Assembly (NCBI GenBank): GCA_039566865.1
Contig: CM076949.1
Location: 4,679,501 to 4,743,500, forward strand
Length of the DNA: 64,000 nucleotides
Source of the DNA: Aurelia coerulea
Lineage: Eukaryota > Cnidaria > Scyphozoa > Semaeostomeae > Ulmaridae
Direction: 5' to 3'
Shown: one piece after another, positions 35,200 to 45,601 of the stretch
How the letters are laid out: every line of letters starts with the position of its first letter
How positions within the stretch are numbered: position 1 is the stretch's first letter
Translations under genes and position numbers: made by a program
The notes under the pieces: model-generated
What the model was told of the DNA's origin: nothing
Seen by the model: only the letters and a program-made list of their open reading frames with translations
The model's database searches: none

Positions 35200-35840
35200 C
35201 GAGTAATCAAATTACAAGATGCTTTTCCGAAGTGCCCTTACCGAAGAATCTTTTATCATTGAATCGTGCGTTAAATATTTGAAAGAGTAGCAACAAAAGT
35301 TTTGAAACCTTTCACATACAGCGGTCCCACACAAACTACATATAGGAAGTTATCTGCTTATACCATAAAAGGAAAAACAACATAGATTTCAGATTGGATT
35401 AAAATGAACTTTAACCATCGAAAGTTGAGTAGAAAGTTAAATATTTCAAAGTGTAGCAAAAAGATTAAAAATGCCACCCACAGATTGTTATAACAAGGAG
35501 ATTCTTAACTCTGGGAAAGTTTTCAAAGATTATCCAATTTGACAATTAGGACTCTATTTTCGGACTCTATTAAGAAATTGTAAATTGGCTAAAATTAGTT
35601 ATTGCGATAGGCAGCGATAGGAACAAATAAAGACAAGGATTTATCTATCTTTGTATTGTTTATAATTTTTAGACCATATCGTACGTTTCATTTAGTATCT
35701 CGCCTGGTCCACATTATGGGTCTACGAGTAGGCTAGGTCCACATCAGCTCTGCTCGGCTGCCTTAGCCAGACCTACATCATCGAATAAATCTATGTATGT
35801 ATGTATATATGTAGTGTATTTAGATACTTACATTTTCTTG
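35200..35840. other. No gene recognised
   Basis: No gene recognised; a short GTAT/GTATATAT microsatellite is at about 35795-35815. Confidence 0.3.
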
Positions 35841-35842
35841 AC

Positions 35843-36001
35843 CATAATTTTGACACTAAAATTTTCGACGAATGGAGAAAAATGGAAAAATTGAGGTGAG
35901 ACCGAGATTTGAACACGGAGCCTTCTGTTTTCATGAAAGATGCTCACCTCAAATTTTTCCATTTTTCTCCATTCGTTGAAAATTTTAGTGTCAAAATTAT
36001 G
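35843..36001. repeat. Hairpin element with ~58-bp arms
   Basis: The left arm (35843-35900) and right arm (35943-36001) are near-perfect inverted copies (ATAATTTTGACACTAAAATT; GAATGGAGAAAAATGGAAAA). The 42-bp loop, read on the minus strand, contains GTGTTCAAATCTC, close to a pol III B box. It may be a foldback element that captured part of a tRNA-like promoter; this is inference. Confidence 0.75.
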
Positions 36002-36009
36002 TAATGTAT

Positions 36010-37165
36010 GTGTGTGTTTGTAACGTAATCGAATTTCTATGATTTTCAAAAGTTGGGAGTTTATTTTGAATCACCAGCTACAAGGTAGATAGCTACTGTC
36101 ACGTCTTTAAAAAGCAGAACTTACCACTTAAAACACAAATTGATATTCTACTTACTTGTGTATTAAAGTGTAGCAAATAGGCAGAAAATAGCATCCTTTA
36201 ATCGTTCTTCAGAATAAAAAAGAAGAGATATTTGCAAGCAAAATGAAAGCGAATTGAAACCAAGGCCAAGACCAAAGTGAACCAAAACTATAATCCAATT
36301 AACTGAACAAACAAGTTATGTCATGTCTTGATCGCTCAATGAAATATTGTTTCAAAGTATCAGTTAGCTGCAAAGCTTATTCTTTTACCCCCCGATGATT
36401 CAAATGGTCCAGTACGAACTACTGTAAGTCGATAATTGATATTCCGGGGGAAGTAGGTTGAAATTTTTTTCATATTTTCAATGAAGTTAACTTTTCAAAT
36501 ATCGGCGCAAAGTACTGGTTGCTAACTTGACTCATACATCTCTGGAGAGGAAGAATGGCGTACTGGAAAATGCTACAAACTTAATAAAGAGCAAGGGGAA
36601 ACAGGTATAGATTTTCCAATATTTGGAGACGTCATCTTTTCCACATTAGGTATTGCAAAATTTCCATGGCTATTCCCCGGCATCAAAATTGAGTTATCAT
36701 ATCATTACATATAAGGTTCTTACTAAGTTCAGAGGGATAGTGATGAGAGATGTTTAACATATTTAACACCGTGTTGTAAGAGTAGCATCAAACATCAGTA
36801 TTTCCTGCTGACGTAGATCAGTTGCCCAAATATGGTTCGGCACGTGTTACGGCCTATTGTCTTTGCATGACTATTTTTACTATGGTTAGATTCCCTTTAA
36901 AGACGCTCTAGAATCTCCTTTATATAAATATGTGCCTATATTTATACGTGGATGAATTCGTATTTAAGCAAAAGCAATGGGGAGTCGTAGAGTTCCTAAG
37001 TGAGAAAACCAGCAATTCATACACTACTATATAAATATATATACCAATGTTATATTAGTATCAAATTGAATAGCATGTATCAAGAAACATACTGATTGAC
37101 ATATAAAATATTAATGTGAGAAACTGGTAGGATGGATATTGAATATCGATGATTATCATACGAAA
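36010..37165. other. No gene recognised
   Basis: AT-rich; no gene, array or RNA recognised. Confidence 0.3.
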
Positions 37166-37170
37166 TCGCC

Positions 37171-37502
37171 CCAATAGACCTTTTTGCTATTCTAAAAAAG
37201 AATCTGAATCGATCGATATTTTGATACATTTTGTAGAATTTTCGAACGTGAACAACAGTGATCGAAGCTTAGACTTATGACGATGAGTCTCTCGTTTCCC
37301 TGTGCTCTTTGACTTGATGATGGCGCTTCGGTCGACAACAACAACAACAATTCAACTAAATTACATGAGCGTAACTAGAGGGTCCTTATGTAGTGAGGCT
37401 AATTGAAGCTCTAACGCCACTACACCGAACCTCTCGTACAAAAATGTATAAAAATATCGCTCGCTCCAGGCTCTTTTGTAGAATAGCAAAAACGTCTATT
37501 GG
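37171..37502. mobile_element. MITE with CCAATAGAC terminal repeats
   Basis: The left end CCAATAGACCTTTTTGCTAT and the right end (reverse complement CCAATAGACGTTTTTGCTAT) form an inverted repeat of over 30 bp including TTCTA-AAAAGA. The family also appears at 56904-57092 and, single-ended, at about 4606-4760. A TAGCC...AGTCT element is nested in it. The target duplication is not clear. Confidence 0.7.
37271..37401 (-). mobile_element. TAGCC...AGTCT element, minus orientation, deleted form
   Basis: Reads AGACTTATGACG at its left and GGTCCTTATGTAGTGAGGCTA at its right, i.e. the family in reverse. Flanks ATCGAAGCTT (37261-37270) and ATTGAAGCTC (37402-37411) agree at 8 of 10 positions. It lies inside the CCAATAGAC MITE. 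Confidence 0.7.
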
Positions 37503-37509
37503 TTTCACA

Positions 37510-38245
37510 TCTGGCAGAAATTCCTCTCAAAAGAGATTTTGTATCTTCTCAGTCAACTGCAAGTAGATATAGAGCAATATCTAACGTGGAGGATTGCTTT
37601 GAGCAGTAACAGTAGCCAGTGCGACTGAAGGCATCTAATTCAGGAGTCTTCTGAAAATAGCTGGCTCATTCTCAGCATGAGCAAACTCATGACCAATAAT
37701 GAAAAACGTTAATTGAAAGCAGTTTGGTTAATAGCAAAAGCCTAAATTAGCTACCTAGCTTATCAAACTGCGTTAAATTAGTCCAATTCAAACACGGGGC
37801 ATCGATCTTTTGTCAGATAATCGCATTTTGCTACCCCTGAAAGTCCCTTTTAAGAATATATTTCTAACTGGTGCTAGGTTCATTTGCTCATAAATGAAGT
37901 ATTACCAAAAACGGATTTTAATTAACTGTACCTGAAGATTTACTCTTGCGTGGTTCAAATTGATCCATCTTTCAAGCGTCAGATGAGAGAAAGTCTCTCG
38001 CCTCTTAAGTATCATCTCTCATGACTTGAAGAAGTGAACCAAACAAACTATGGCCATTTCAGCATGAAACAGGCTCATAGACCAACGCTAGGGAGCAAAT
38101 AGAAATGTTAGTGTCAATATCAAGTTGACCAGTGGCTGTCTAACCGCTTCCAGAACGTTCTAGGAAATTATGTTCAACCAATCCCATATTCCAGAAACAG
38201 GGGTGAATTTTGTAAACAAAAGAATCATCAGGTCTCCAAATAGAC
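37510..38245. other. No gene recognised
   Basis: No recognisable feature. Confidence 0.3.
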
Positions 38246-38253
38246 AACTCGAT

Positions 38254-38395
38254 TTACCTTTGTAAAGAATAGATCTCACACCTCTGAGCGAACTCGATAT
38301 AATCAAAATAAAGAGAGATATCTCTGGAGAGATCAAACATTTTGCTTGGATGCACTGAAGGCGTGAAATCTGTTCTTCAGAGCCGAAGAAATCGC
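38254..38395. repeat. Foldback repeat (TTCACACCT family)
   Basis: The left arm (AAAGAATAGATCTCACACCTC) and right arm (GGCGTGAAATCTGTTCTTCAG) are inverted copies about 55 bp apart. Same family as 31115-31384 and 51846-51984. Confidence 0.6.
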
Positions 38396-38954
38396 TTTGA
38401 CTGTTCGGGAACCTGAGTCTTTGTCTAACAAAATTCCCCATTGCTTATTCCATAGCAATAAACACAGGCAAAAAGAGTCTCAAATTTATGTCAAAGCCTC
38501 AGTCAGACCACAGGCAGTTCGGACACTGTTGTTGTGTTACTGACAATTACTGTTAAATAAATGTGAAATGATATGATTTTATGCAACCAATCATTGTGTG
38601 CTTCTCTTCATGCCCACATCAGCAGCTCAAATTTCGAATTGCAAAAGTACCACAACAACTCTCCGCCTCCTGCGTTATTGGAGTGCGGAAAGTTGTTCTG
38701 GTTTATATTTGCGATTATAGCTGCGGAGGGCCTAAAGACACGGAGGAAAACAGGCACACAATATTCGGGTGAATAAAATCATATCAGTTGGAGTTGATAG
38801 TTATTTCATTCAGCAATAACAGCAATCGTGTCAGAAATGAAAGAATTCTGGTGGAGTGGTGTAATCTTCTGATTTTGCTGCCAGAACAATCAGGCAGAAA
38901 AAGTTGGATCCCAGGTAGAGCCCCCGTAGAGCCCCACCAATTGAGTGTCATGAC

Positions 38955-39393
38955 CCGGGGGGGGGTACTTGACTAGGGAAGTGACGGGGGTGTGTGGAAA
39001 ACCTCTCCACACCCTGTACCCTGTCGCATAAAAAATAGGCCAAAAGTATACCCTGTCGCATAAAAATTTTGCCTCTCAAATACAGTGTAGAACGCAATTT
39101 TTGCTTGTGATACCCTGTCGCATAAAAATTTTGCCTCTCAAATACAGTGTAGAACACAGTTTTTGCTTGTGATACCCTGTCGCATAAAAATTTTGCCTCT
39201 CAAATACAGTGTAGAACGCAATTTTTGCTTGTGATACCCTGTCGCATAATTTTTTACCTATTATAATACCCTGTCGCATAATTTTCGTTAGAAAAGGACA
39301 CCCTGTCGCATAATTTTTACCGCAAAAGGACACCCTGTTGAGCGGCACATCCCGTCAGGTCAAGTATGGGAGTGCCCCCCCCCCCCCCCCGGG
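38955..39393. mobile_element. G-run terminal-repeat element inside the SINE
   Basis: Begins CCGGGGGGGG and ends CCCCCCGGG with GTCATGAC on both sides (38947-38954, 39394-39401). Internal ~60-bp ATACCCTGTCGCATAAAAAT units are fewer than in the copy at 29384-29889 (about three long units). The duplication falls within the SINE, which proves insertion after the SINE. Confidence 0.88.
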
Positions 39394-39422
39394 GTCATGA
39401 CATGGAGTCCTGGACTCAATTA

Positions 39423-39895
39423 CGGTAAAAACCTGCGTATAAGAGCCTAGTGGATTAAGAACCTACAGGCTGAAATTTTGCAATTAAAGCCCAAGTACAT
39501 AAGAACCCATTCAGCCTGGAATTTGAAATAGGTTCTTATTTTTAGAGAGCATAGGGTCTTATTCACAACAGAAGTTTGTGGGAGAATAAAAAAATGCTTA
39601 TATTACCTGATGAGAAGCTTTTGAAAGATTTTATCTAGATTATATAAACATTTCGGGTTCTTCCAAGAATTTCTGTTGGGGAATATATCATAAACTCAAC
39701 GGATGTGAACTGACAGTAAATAACAGGCCTGAAGTTTGAATCTGAAGAGAAGAAATTCCTGAAAGCCATGAATGAAATAAGAACCAATTTAAGAACCTGA
39801 ACAGCCTCATTTCCCACTAAATAACCAAAACATAAGAACCTAGTTAGGCTGACTTGCAAATTGTAGGTTCTTTTCTTATACACGGGTTTTTACTG
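39423..39895. mobile_element. TA-flanked inverted-repeat element inside the SINE
   Basis: The left end CGGTAAAAACCTGCGTATAA and the right end, reverse-complemented CAGTAAAAACCCGTGTATAA, are flanked by TA on both sides, a Tc1/mariner-like pattern. The interior has several AAGAACCTA/TAGGTTCTT phrases in both orientations. A related fragment is at about 53850-53990. No transposase. Confidence 0.8.
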
Positions 39896-39925
39896 TAGGT
39901 CTTCTTTACTTCTGTGATCCCAGTA

Positions 39926-40018
39926 GACTTGCTACAAGTCTCTCTCGCGGAAAAACGAGGAGACTCTCGCTATTTTGTCCTCCCCTCGTTTTTCCGCGAG
40001 AGAGACCTGTAGCAAGTC
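39926..40018. mobile_element. Hairpin element with 35-bp arms
   Basis: Arms 39926-39960 and 39984-40018 are inverted copies with a single mismatch (GACTTGCTACA, then GTCTCTCTCGCGGAAAAACG), 23 bp apart. It is flanked by TGATCCCAGTA and TGATCCCAGCA, consistent with a target duplication of about 9-11 bp in the host SINE. Confidence 0.85.
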
Positions 40019-40144
40019 CATGATCCCAGCAGTTGGCGCTAAAAACCGCAACTTCACTTCACTTTACTTCATAAATGCAATGCACATGGATATGCTTTAT
40101 CCATGGGTAGTTAGACACTGCTGGTGTGCTTCTATGGAGGAGCT

Positions 40145-40286
40145 TTGGATATTATGTATCTGCGGGGGAAATTTTTTGCAGTACTGCGGAGGAGATATCG
40201 AAAGAACAAAATATAAAAATTTCCCCCGCAGATATCTCCTCAGCAGTACTATAAAAAATGTCCCCCGCAGATACATATTATCCACA
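40145..40286. repeat. Hairpin with ~56-bp arms
   Basis: Arms 40145-40199 and 40231-40286 pair over GGATATTATGTATCTGCGGG, GTACTGC and GAGGAGATATC. The loop repeats part of the arm again (TTTCCCCCGCA). It lies directly upstream of the duplicated segment at 40280-40625. Confidence 0.75.
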
Positions 40287-40625
40287 ATCTTGGACATAAA
40301 TTACTGGACTTCTGCTGGACCTCTCAATTCCCCCCTCCCCCCCAAGATCAATGTTGTTATTGACGTCGAATTTCAGGTTTGATGGGAGCAGAAACCTTTC
40401 CACCAAAATCCCATGTCAGAGCAACATTGATAGGTGGGGGAGGGGGGAAATTGGGCGTAAAAATTGGAATTGTTGTGATAATATACAGTCCGGATATATT
40501 CTGTCCAAGATTATCTGAAAAACTGTTAGACATAGAGTTTTTTCGACATCGTTGTTTAATGTTTCACAAAACATTAAACATTGCTTTTGTTTGTTTCCTC
40601 GATATATCCAACACTTAAATTAACA
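40280..40625. repeat. ~342-bp duplicated segment, copy 1
   Basis: Nearly identical to 41674-42014, from ACAATCTTGGACATAAATTA to CGATATATCCAACACTTAAA and TTAAC, with only a few substitutions and small homopolymer indels. Each carries a 79-codon frame that differs at only a few positions between copies, which is expected for a recent duplication whether or not it codes. A third partial copy (GTAAAATGGCGTAAAATTGG, then GATAATATACAGTCCGGATA) is split by the SINE at 42041-42282. Confidence 0.88.
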
Positions 40626-41029
40626 AAATGTAATCACTTCGAAATATTCATGCCATATTGGCACAAAATTGTGGCACATAAGGCATACTTGGGCCAAGCG
40701 TATTGATAAGGGTGAAATATGTATTATTTGGAAAATCCACGACCTGCAATAATTAGTAAAGTTCGTTCAACATCAGTTTTTCCAAATTTATAGAGTAGGT
40801 AGGTTAAATGCTGTTCTCCGTCCTTTGGTCTTCTGAGAAACAGGCACCGTGCGTGTGTTCCACTTTGGCATTTGATTTTAACCATATTGAAATATATCTC
40901 GATGATAAAGCGAAAAACACTCTTATGGGGAACTTCATTTCGGTCTGCTTGTGAATATCTTGTGAATATAATAAGTGGACTATTCTTTCTGTATTTGCAT
41001 TATAGGCATGCAGGAGCCAAAATAAACCA

Positions 41030-41285
41030 ACTTTTATGACGCGTTACTGCCTTGACGCGTTACTGCACGCGTTACTGCAGATATTTTTGCAATTCTATGT
41101 CAAACTAACCAAGACATGACGCGTTACCACGCGTTACTATAATATTTAAAAAAGCATATATATATTTTTATGTAACTACAGTAACGCGTGATAACGCGTT
41201 GTATCAAAGGTAAGTGCACTGTATAAATACAGTAACGCGTGCAGTAACCCGTCAGTAACGCGTCAGTAACGCGTCCATAACACAT
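41030..41285. repeat. Inverted cluster of ten ACGCGT sites
   Basis: ACGCGT starts at 41039, 41055, 41067, 41119, 41129, 41184, 41194, 41235, 41258 and 41269. The left five sites read ACGCGTTAC(T/C) and the right ones are mostly the reverse, (C)AGTAACGCGT, about an AT-rich centre near 41150. The outer parts form an inverted repeat (TTATGACGCGTTACTG against TTATGGACGCGTTACTG). It could be the subterminal motif array of a small transposon. No target duplication was identified. Confidence 0.8.
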
Positions 41286-41673
41286 TTTAGTAGTTGAATG
41301 TCTCATATGCCGCCATGTTGAGTGAGCCATCTTTGATTTAGGAACAAGGAAGTACAGTTTGGGCGTTTTCATATCTTTAGTGAACTCAGCCAAACCAGGC
41401 GCAGGCCTGTCTGAAAAATTACTGAATGTGAAAAATTACTGGACACAACAATCCTTCATCGATATATTCAACGTTCAATTTGTGAAAGTAATGGATCAGT
41501 AAGTTTCTTATATTTTAAGATATGGTTGCTCAGCCAGCACTTAGGCCTATTATTCTCAATCTCATCGTTTCTTGCAATCTGCCTTTCATTAAACGATGCA
41601 AAATAGCTACAAAAAACTTTTTATTCCACAAAATATCCATAATCCCTTTTCAATTATTTTTCTTAATTTTCAG

Positions 41674-42014
41674 ACAATCTTGGACATAAATTACTGGACT
41701 TCTGCTGGACCTCTCAATTCCTCCCTCCCCCCAAGATCAATGTTGTTATTGACGTCGAATTTCAGGTTTGATGGGAGCAGAAACCTTTCCACCAAAATCC
41801 CATGTCAGACCAACATTGAAAGGTGGGGGGAGGGGGGAAATTGGGCGTAAAATTGGAATTGTTGTGATAATATACAGTCCGGATATATTCTGTCCAAGAT
41901 TATCTGAAAAACTGTTAGACATAGAGTTTTTTCGACATCGTTGTTTAATGTTTCACAAAACATTAAACATTGCTTTTGTTTGTTTCCTCGATATATCCAA
42001 CACTTAAATTAACG
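41674..42014. repeat. ~342-bp duplicated segment, copy 2
   Basis: See copy 1 at 40280-40625. The right end of this copy runs directly into the start of a third partial copy (GTAAAATGGCGTAAAATTGG), giving a short tandem junction. Confidence 0.88.
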
Positions 42015-42040
42015 TAAAATGGCGTAAAATTGGAATTGTT

Positions 42041-42282
42041 AGGTAGGTATCATATTTAACGTGGCTAGCCTGCGAAAGTCTGAGAGAGACTTATTTCCAG
42101 CAGGAGCCACGGATGTTCTACCATCAACCGCCGCAGCTACCAGATTTCCCTCACATGGCTCTGGTTGACCCGAGCTAGAGTTACGGACAGCGACCAAACT
42201 GTCCAGCGCGGGATTCGAACCTCGGCCGTTCTGACCTTTGGTTTACGAGTCAGTCGCCTTATCCACTCGGCCACGCGCTCTC
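42041..42282 (-). mobile_element. tRNA-derived SINE with intact A and B boxes
   Basis: On the minus strand the 5' part has a perfect pol III A box, TGGCCGAGTGG (42263-42273), and a perfect B box, GGTTCGAATCC (42211-42221), in a tRNA-like arrangement with a possible D-arm and anticodon arm. About 170 bp of non-tRNA body follow. It is inserted in the third copy of the duplicated segment; TTGTT on the left and TGTTG on the right leave a short duplication of about 4 bp. A functional tRNA gene is unlikely because no matching acceptor 3' strand follows the B box. Confidence 0.82.
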
Positions 42283-42325
42283 TGTTGTGATAATATACAG
42301 TCCGGATATATTCTGTCCAAGATTG

Positions 42326-42372
42326 CAGCTCTTCTCCATAGAAGCACACCAGCAGTGTCTAACTACCCATGC
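42326..42372 (-). repeat. Inverted copy of the 40100-40147 segment
   Basis: Reverse-complemented, it reads CATGGGTAGTTAGACACTGC and continues to TTCTATGGAG, 38 bases identical to 40106-40143. Just outside the match, one copy has GCTTTATCC and the other its reverse complement GGATAAAGC at the same place. Confidence 0.75.
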
Positions 42373-42379
42373 TTTATCC

Positions 42380-43555
42380 AGAGTTCTAAAAATCATCACC
42401 AGGTCATTACAGCATGATATTATGAAAAGGGGATACATATGTTTTGAATCCGTTTTTATTGGAGGCGGCGCAGATAGCCGAATTAAGAAAACATGGTACT
42501 TCTTATCAGAATGTCTTTCAATTCGCAGTTTAGTTGACAAATCATGGGCCACCCTATATTATCAGTTGCGGTTAAAATTGAAACGTGCTATCTCGCAAAT
42601 CATTTAATCATGTTTTCCTGTCGAGTTCCACCAACCTAAAAACCCTTAGAATCCTACAATCTAAATTTTTGATAAAGGCGGTGAAACAATGAGGACAATA
42701 AAATTGATATCGTGTATCTTTTTGGTTATATTAATCATTAAAATGTAATGGACACCCATGGTGACGATTATTTGTATTTAAAATTGGAAAAATGCCTGTA
42801 CGAAGATTGTGGTATAATAAGTCGTATTTTCTCACTGTCTTAAAGTCAACGATGCTTGGCTATCGACTAGATAGGGATATCTATAAATTGGCTTACAAAA
42901 ATAAGCTTCTGACGCTCTTCGATATTTTGTAACCGTAAAACCGTGGGTATTGTGGACACGATTTGTGTCGATCGTGTCCGCACTACCTAAGGCCCCATTC
43001 ATACTGCTCCGAATGTATGAAAACCAGATAAAAAAGTATCCGTTTTCGCCTTGCGTTCACGTTGCTCCACCCTGAAAATGGAGACTTCAACTTATCTCAA
43101 AATTGCTGACTAAACTCGAAGTTAGTGTATTGTTCACCAAACTGGACTGTAATGCTTTGTAATGCTTTGACCCCAAAACTCCCAGTGTCGGAGGGAGGTG
43201 GTGGTCTCGTTTTACAAGAGGTTTCTTTTTTATCATGAGCGGAATGGCCAATATCAGTCAGGTAAATTTAAAAATTGATTTGAACATATTTATCTTTAAA
43301 AAATATATTTTCCGATACCATCGTATTGATATCCAGGGAGCCGTGACCTATCAAACGGGGATTCTTTTTATTGACTCAGCAGATCGTCTGCCTCTCAATT
43401 CCAATTCCGAGCAAATGACAGAAAATATAATTGATGAAAAATTAAGAAACTGCCCAATGGGTAACTGGGAATGACTTCTGGAAAACAGAATAACGCAAGA
43501 TCTAATATTGTTCAAATTTTATCAAGGCTTTCGCTGATTTATGCGCTGTGCCTTA
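42380..43555. other. No gene; one MITE end
   Basis: At about 43243-43380 there is a partial right half of the CCGGGTGAGTC family (TTGATATCCAGGGAGCCGTG ... GGGGATTCTTTTTATTGACT). The open frames here are shadows of it. No host gene recognised. Confidence 0.4.
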
Positions 43556-43559
43556 AGAA

Positions 43560-43784
43560 ATTGCTAGGCCAAAAGGCTTAACTTCTGGTTTGCAGGTGCA
43601 CGCAAATTTGAGCTTTCAAGATTGATATTTTTGTTCTCAAAGCATCAATACCAACAAACGAGGTATCTATGTTCAAGTTTACTATCGAAGAACATTTTGA
43701 GAGTGTTTAGCCATTGATTAAAGCTAAATTCACAGCACTAGAGTCAACCAAATCCGTGTACATTTTTTTGGGACACCCGGTATT
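43560..43784. mobile_element. Mariner-like element arm (GGGACACCCGG-TA end)
   Basis: Ends TTTTTTTGGGACACCCGG then TA. Reverse-complemented, it aligns with 45602 onwards (GTGTCCCAAAAAAA, AATTTAGCTTTA, CCTCGTTTGTTGGTA, AGCTCAAATTT). The opposite end is not visible. Confidence 0.6.
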
Positions 43785-44716
43785 TTCCCAGTACTGTAGT
43801 TTCTTGATGTTTTGCCAATCTGAGAATTGAGTTTCTCATTTGCAGATTCTTATGAAAAGAAATACGTACAGATCAAAGAAAATAACACGCGCCGATCAAA
43901 TTATGAAGCACCCGTAGCGACCAAGAATTGACAAGACAACATAGTAAATTTCTTGAATTGTATCAACATAGTATCATGGAGACAATAGATTAGACTGGTA
44001 CGATGCTAAGGGATTGTTACATTGCAACCGTTGTTATAACATTGCTATGGCTCTGTCAGCTGAAGACTGGCAACAATGAATGTTCATAGATGCCTTCCAG
44101 ACAATTCATGTGAAGGAAAGTAAATTTGTGTGTGTTTAACAATGGGCGATAGGACACCAAGTGCGTGCACGTTAAAAGTTTTATCAATAGCGAGCCACCT
44201 TAACTAAATGTTTTCTATGTGTTTGATTTATTTTTACTTGGTAGTGAGCCACCTTATCGCTGCTTCATGATTTTGAAATTTTCAGCTGTGAGCCACCTTA
44301 AGTGCAGATCCACCTTAAACTTGCAGTCTGTCACGCATCTGATTGATTGCAATGAAGTCTGAGCTCAATGCAACGGATTTCTTTGTAAATCTGTGCACTT
44401 GCAACAAAGGAGATATCAAACAATGCAGATATAATAGTATAGAAATGCACGAGAACGTTTGCCAAAGTTTATTAATAAAACTTGAAGTGGCTTCGAAGAA
44501 AGGAAACTATTTCTTGCATACAGTTTAGTCTAAGTAAGACCGATCAAGATTAAAACAGACTTATTACTTGATAACCAAAAGGGTACAAATGCGATACCGT
44601 TGTCACTTCGTATTTGATAGGGGCTCAATTCACACAAAAACAGAAATCGAATAATATCGGATTTTCATGCAGTGTTATCGTACACAGAAATATTTTTGAC
44701 TATTGTTTAGTTATTG

Positions 44717-44925
44717 TCAATGACAAGGATATTCCCTTAATTCTTCCATGACGCATCCTTCAATGCAACATTCTTCAACAACGTTTGCTCTAGTTGGAGT
44801 TGATACTGTAGCATTTGCCGAAGATCTTTTATCAAATAGTTTACGGACATCTTGGAATTTCTTCTTCTTCAGAAACGAGTTTGCCTCCTGCCTATGCAAC
44901 TGCAACCACTTCAATGATCGGTTCT
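44717..44925 (-). CDS. Insulin-like peptide gene a, exon 2 (connecting segment and A chain)
   Basis: This exon completes the gene begun at 47329-47518. The acceptor is TCCTGGCTCAG with a pyrimidine-rich run upstream, and the phase-1 junction makes codon 64 Glu. Residues 65-109 are a basic connecting segment (LKKKKF, FDKR). Residues 110-132 are A-chain-like: VVEECCIEGCVMEELREYP, Cys, His, stop, with cysteines 116, 117, 121 and 131. CC-x3-C is canonical for the insulin family, but x9 before the last Cys is one more than usual. KR at 96-97 and R109 are possible processing sites. A possible poly(A) signal (AATAAA, minus strand) is at 44468-44473. The bases after the stop resemble those after exon 2 of gene b, supporting recent duplication. 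Confidence 0.85.
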
Positions 44926-45601
44926 CTGAGCCAGGAAAGATGATAATGTTGCAATGAGACCGGGTGGTTGATAGATTGATTACACGAGTCTTAGTTCTCT
45001 AATCAATGAGTTGAATCAATGATAGTTACGGTTTTAAATCGAGACTCAGCTTCAAAACACTGACCGATTAGGCCAAGTGCGCAACTTTCAGGGTGCGCAT
45101 CCAGTTAAATCGCTACTTTCTTAATATGGCTAGGCCACGTGCCTATCCTTAGTGTTTCATTGGCTGATTGGATGAAAGTTCGACTCTTCGAAACAAAGTG
45201 ACGTTTAGAAGGGTCACTCAATCTTTCAATCGACCTTTGAAGGATATAAGATGCTCGATCTTTCTTCAGATTTTTCGATAGGGTTCATGTTTAGAACCTG
45301 TTTGGAAATGACTCCTTGTATTAATGGAAAGATGAAAATAAGAAAACAGATTAAAACAATGAACAAATAAAAAAATAATCAGGTCGTCAGTTTATACGGC
45401 TGATACCATAAGTGTGCACTGATGACACGGCAGTCGAGAGCCAACTCGGACCCTGGATTGATCCTTATACGACGAGGCCCCGAGGAACACTTTTCATGAT
45501 GACGCCATTGAGACTCTCGGAAAATGAAGGAAAAGTCCTTTTTAAGGAATGAAAGTTTTTGAAAACTTGTTCAGAATTCATGTTGCCGCCTTGCAGAATA
45601 T

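Larger units (their letters stand above)
38848..40070 (+). mobile_element. tRNA-derived SINE broken by three later insertions
   Basis: Compared with the intact copy at 47678-47868, the order of shared blocks is: GGTGGAGTGGTGTAATC-TCTGA, GCCAGAACA-TCAGG, GTAGAGCCCCACCA-TTGAG, TCATGAC, GGACTC-ATTA, CTTCTG-GATCCCAG, and GGCGCTAAAAACCGCAACTT. They are separated by a G-run element (38955-39393), a TA-flanked element (39423-39895) and a hairpin (39926-40018). The A box is diverged, so this copy is probably inactive. Confidence 0.8.

Noticed and set aside
40379..40618. 79-residue protein duplicated at 41768-42007
   Set aside because: The near-identity extends evenly through the non-coding flanks of the duplicated segment, so it reflects recent DNA duplication and not protein conservation. 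No known domain.
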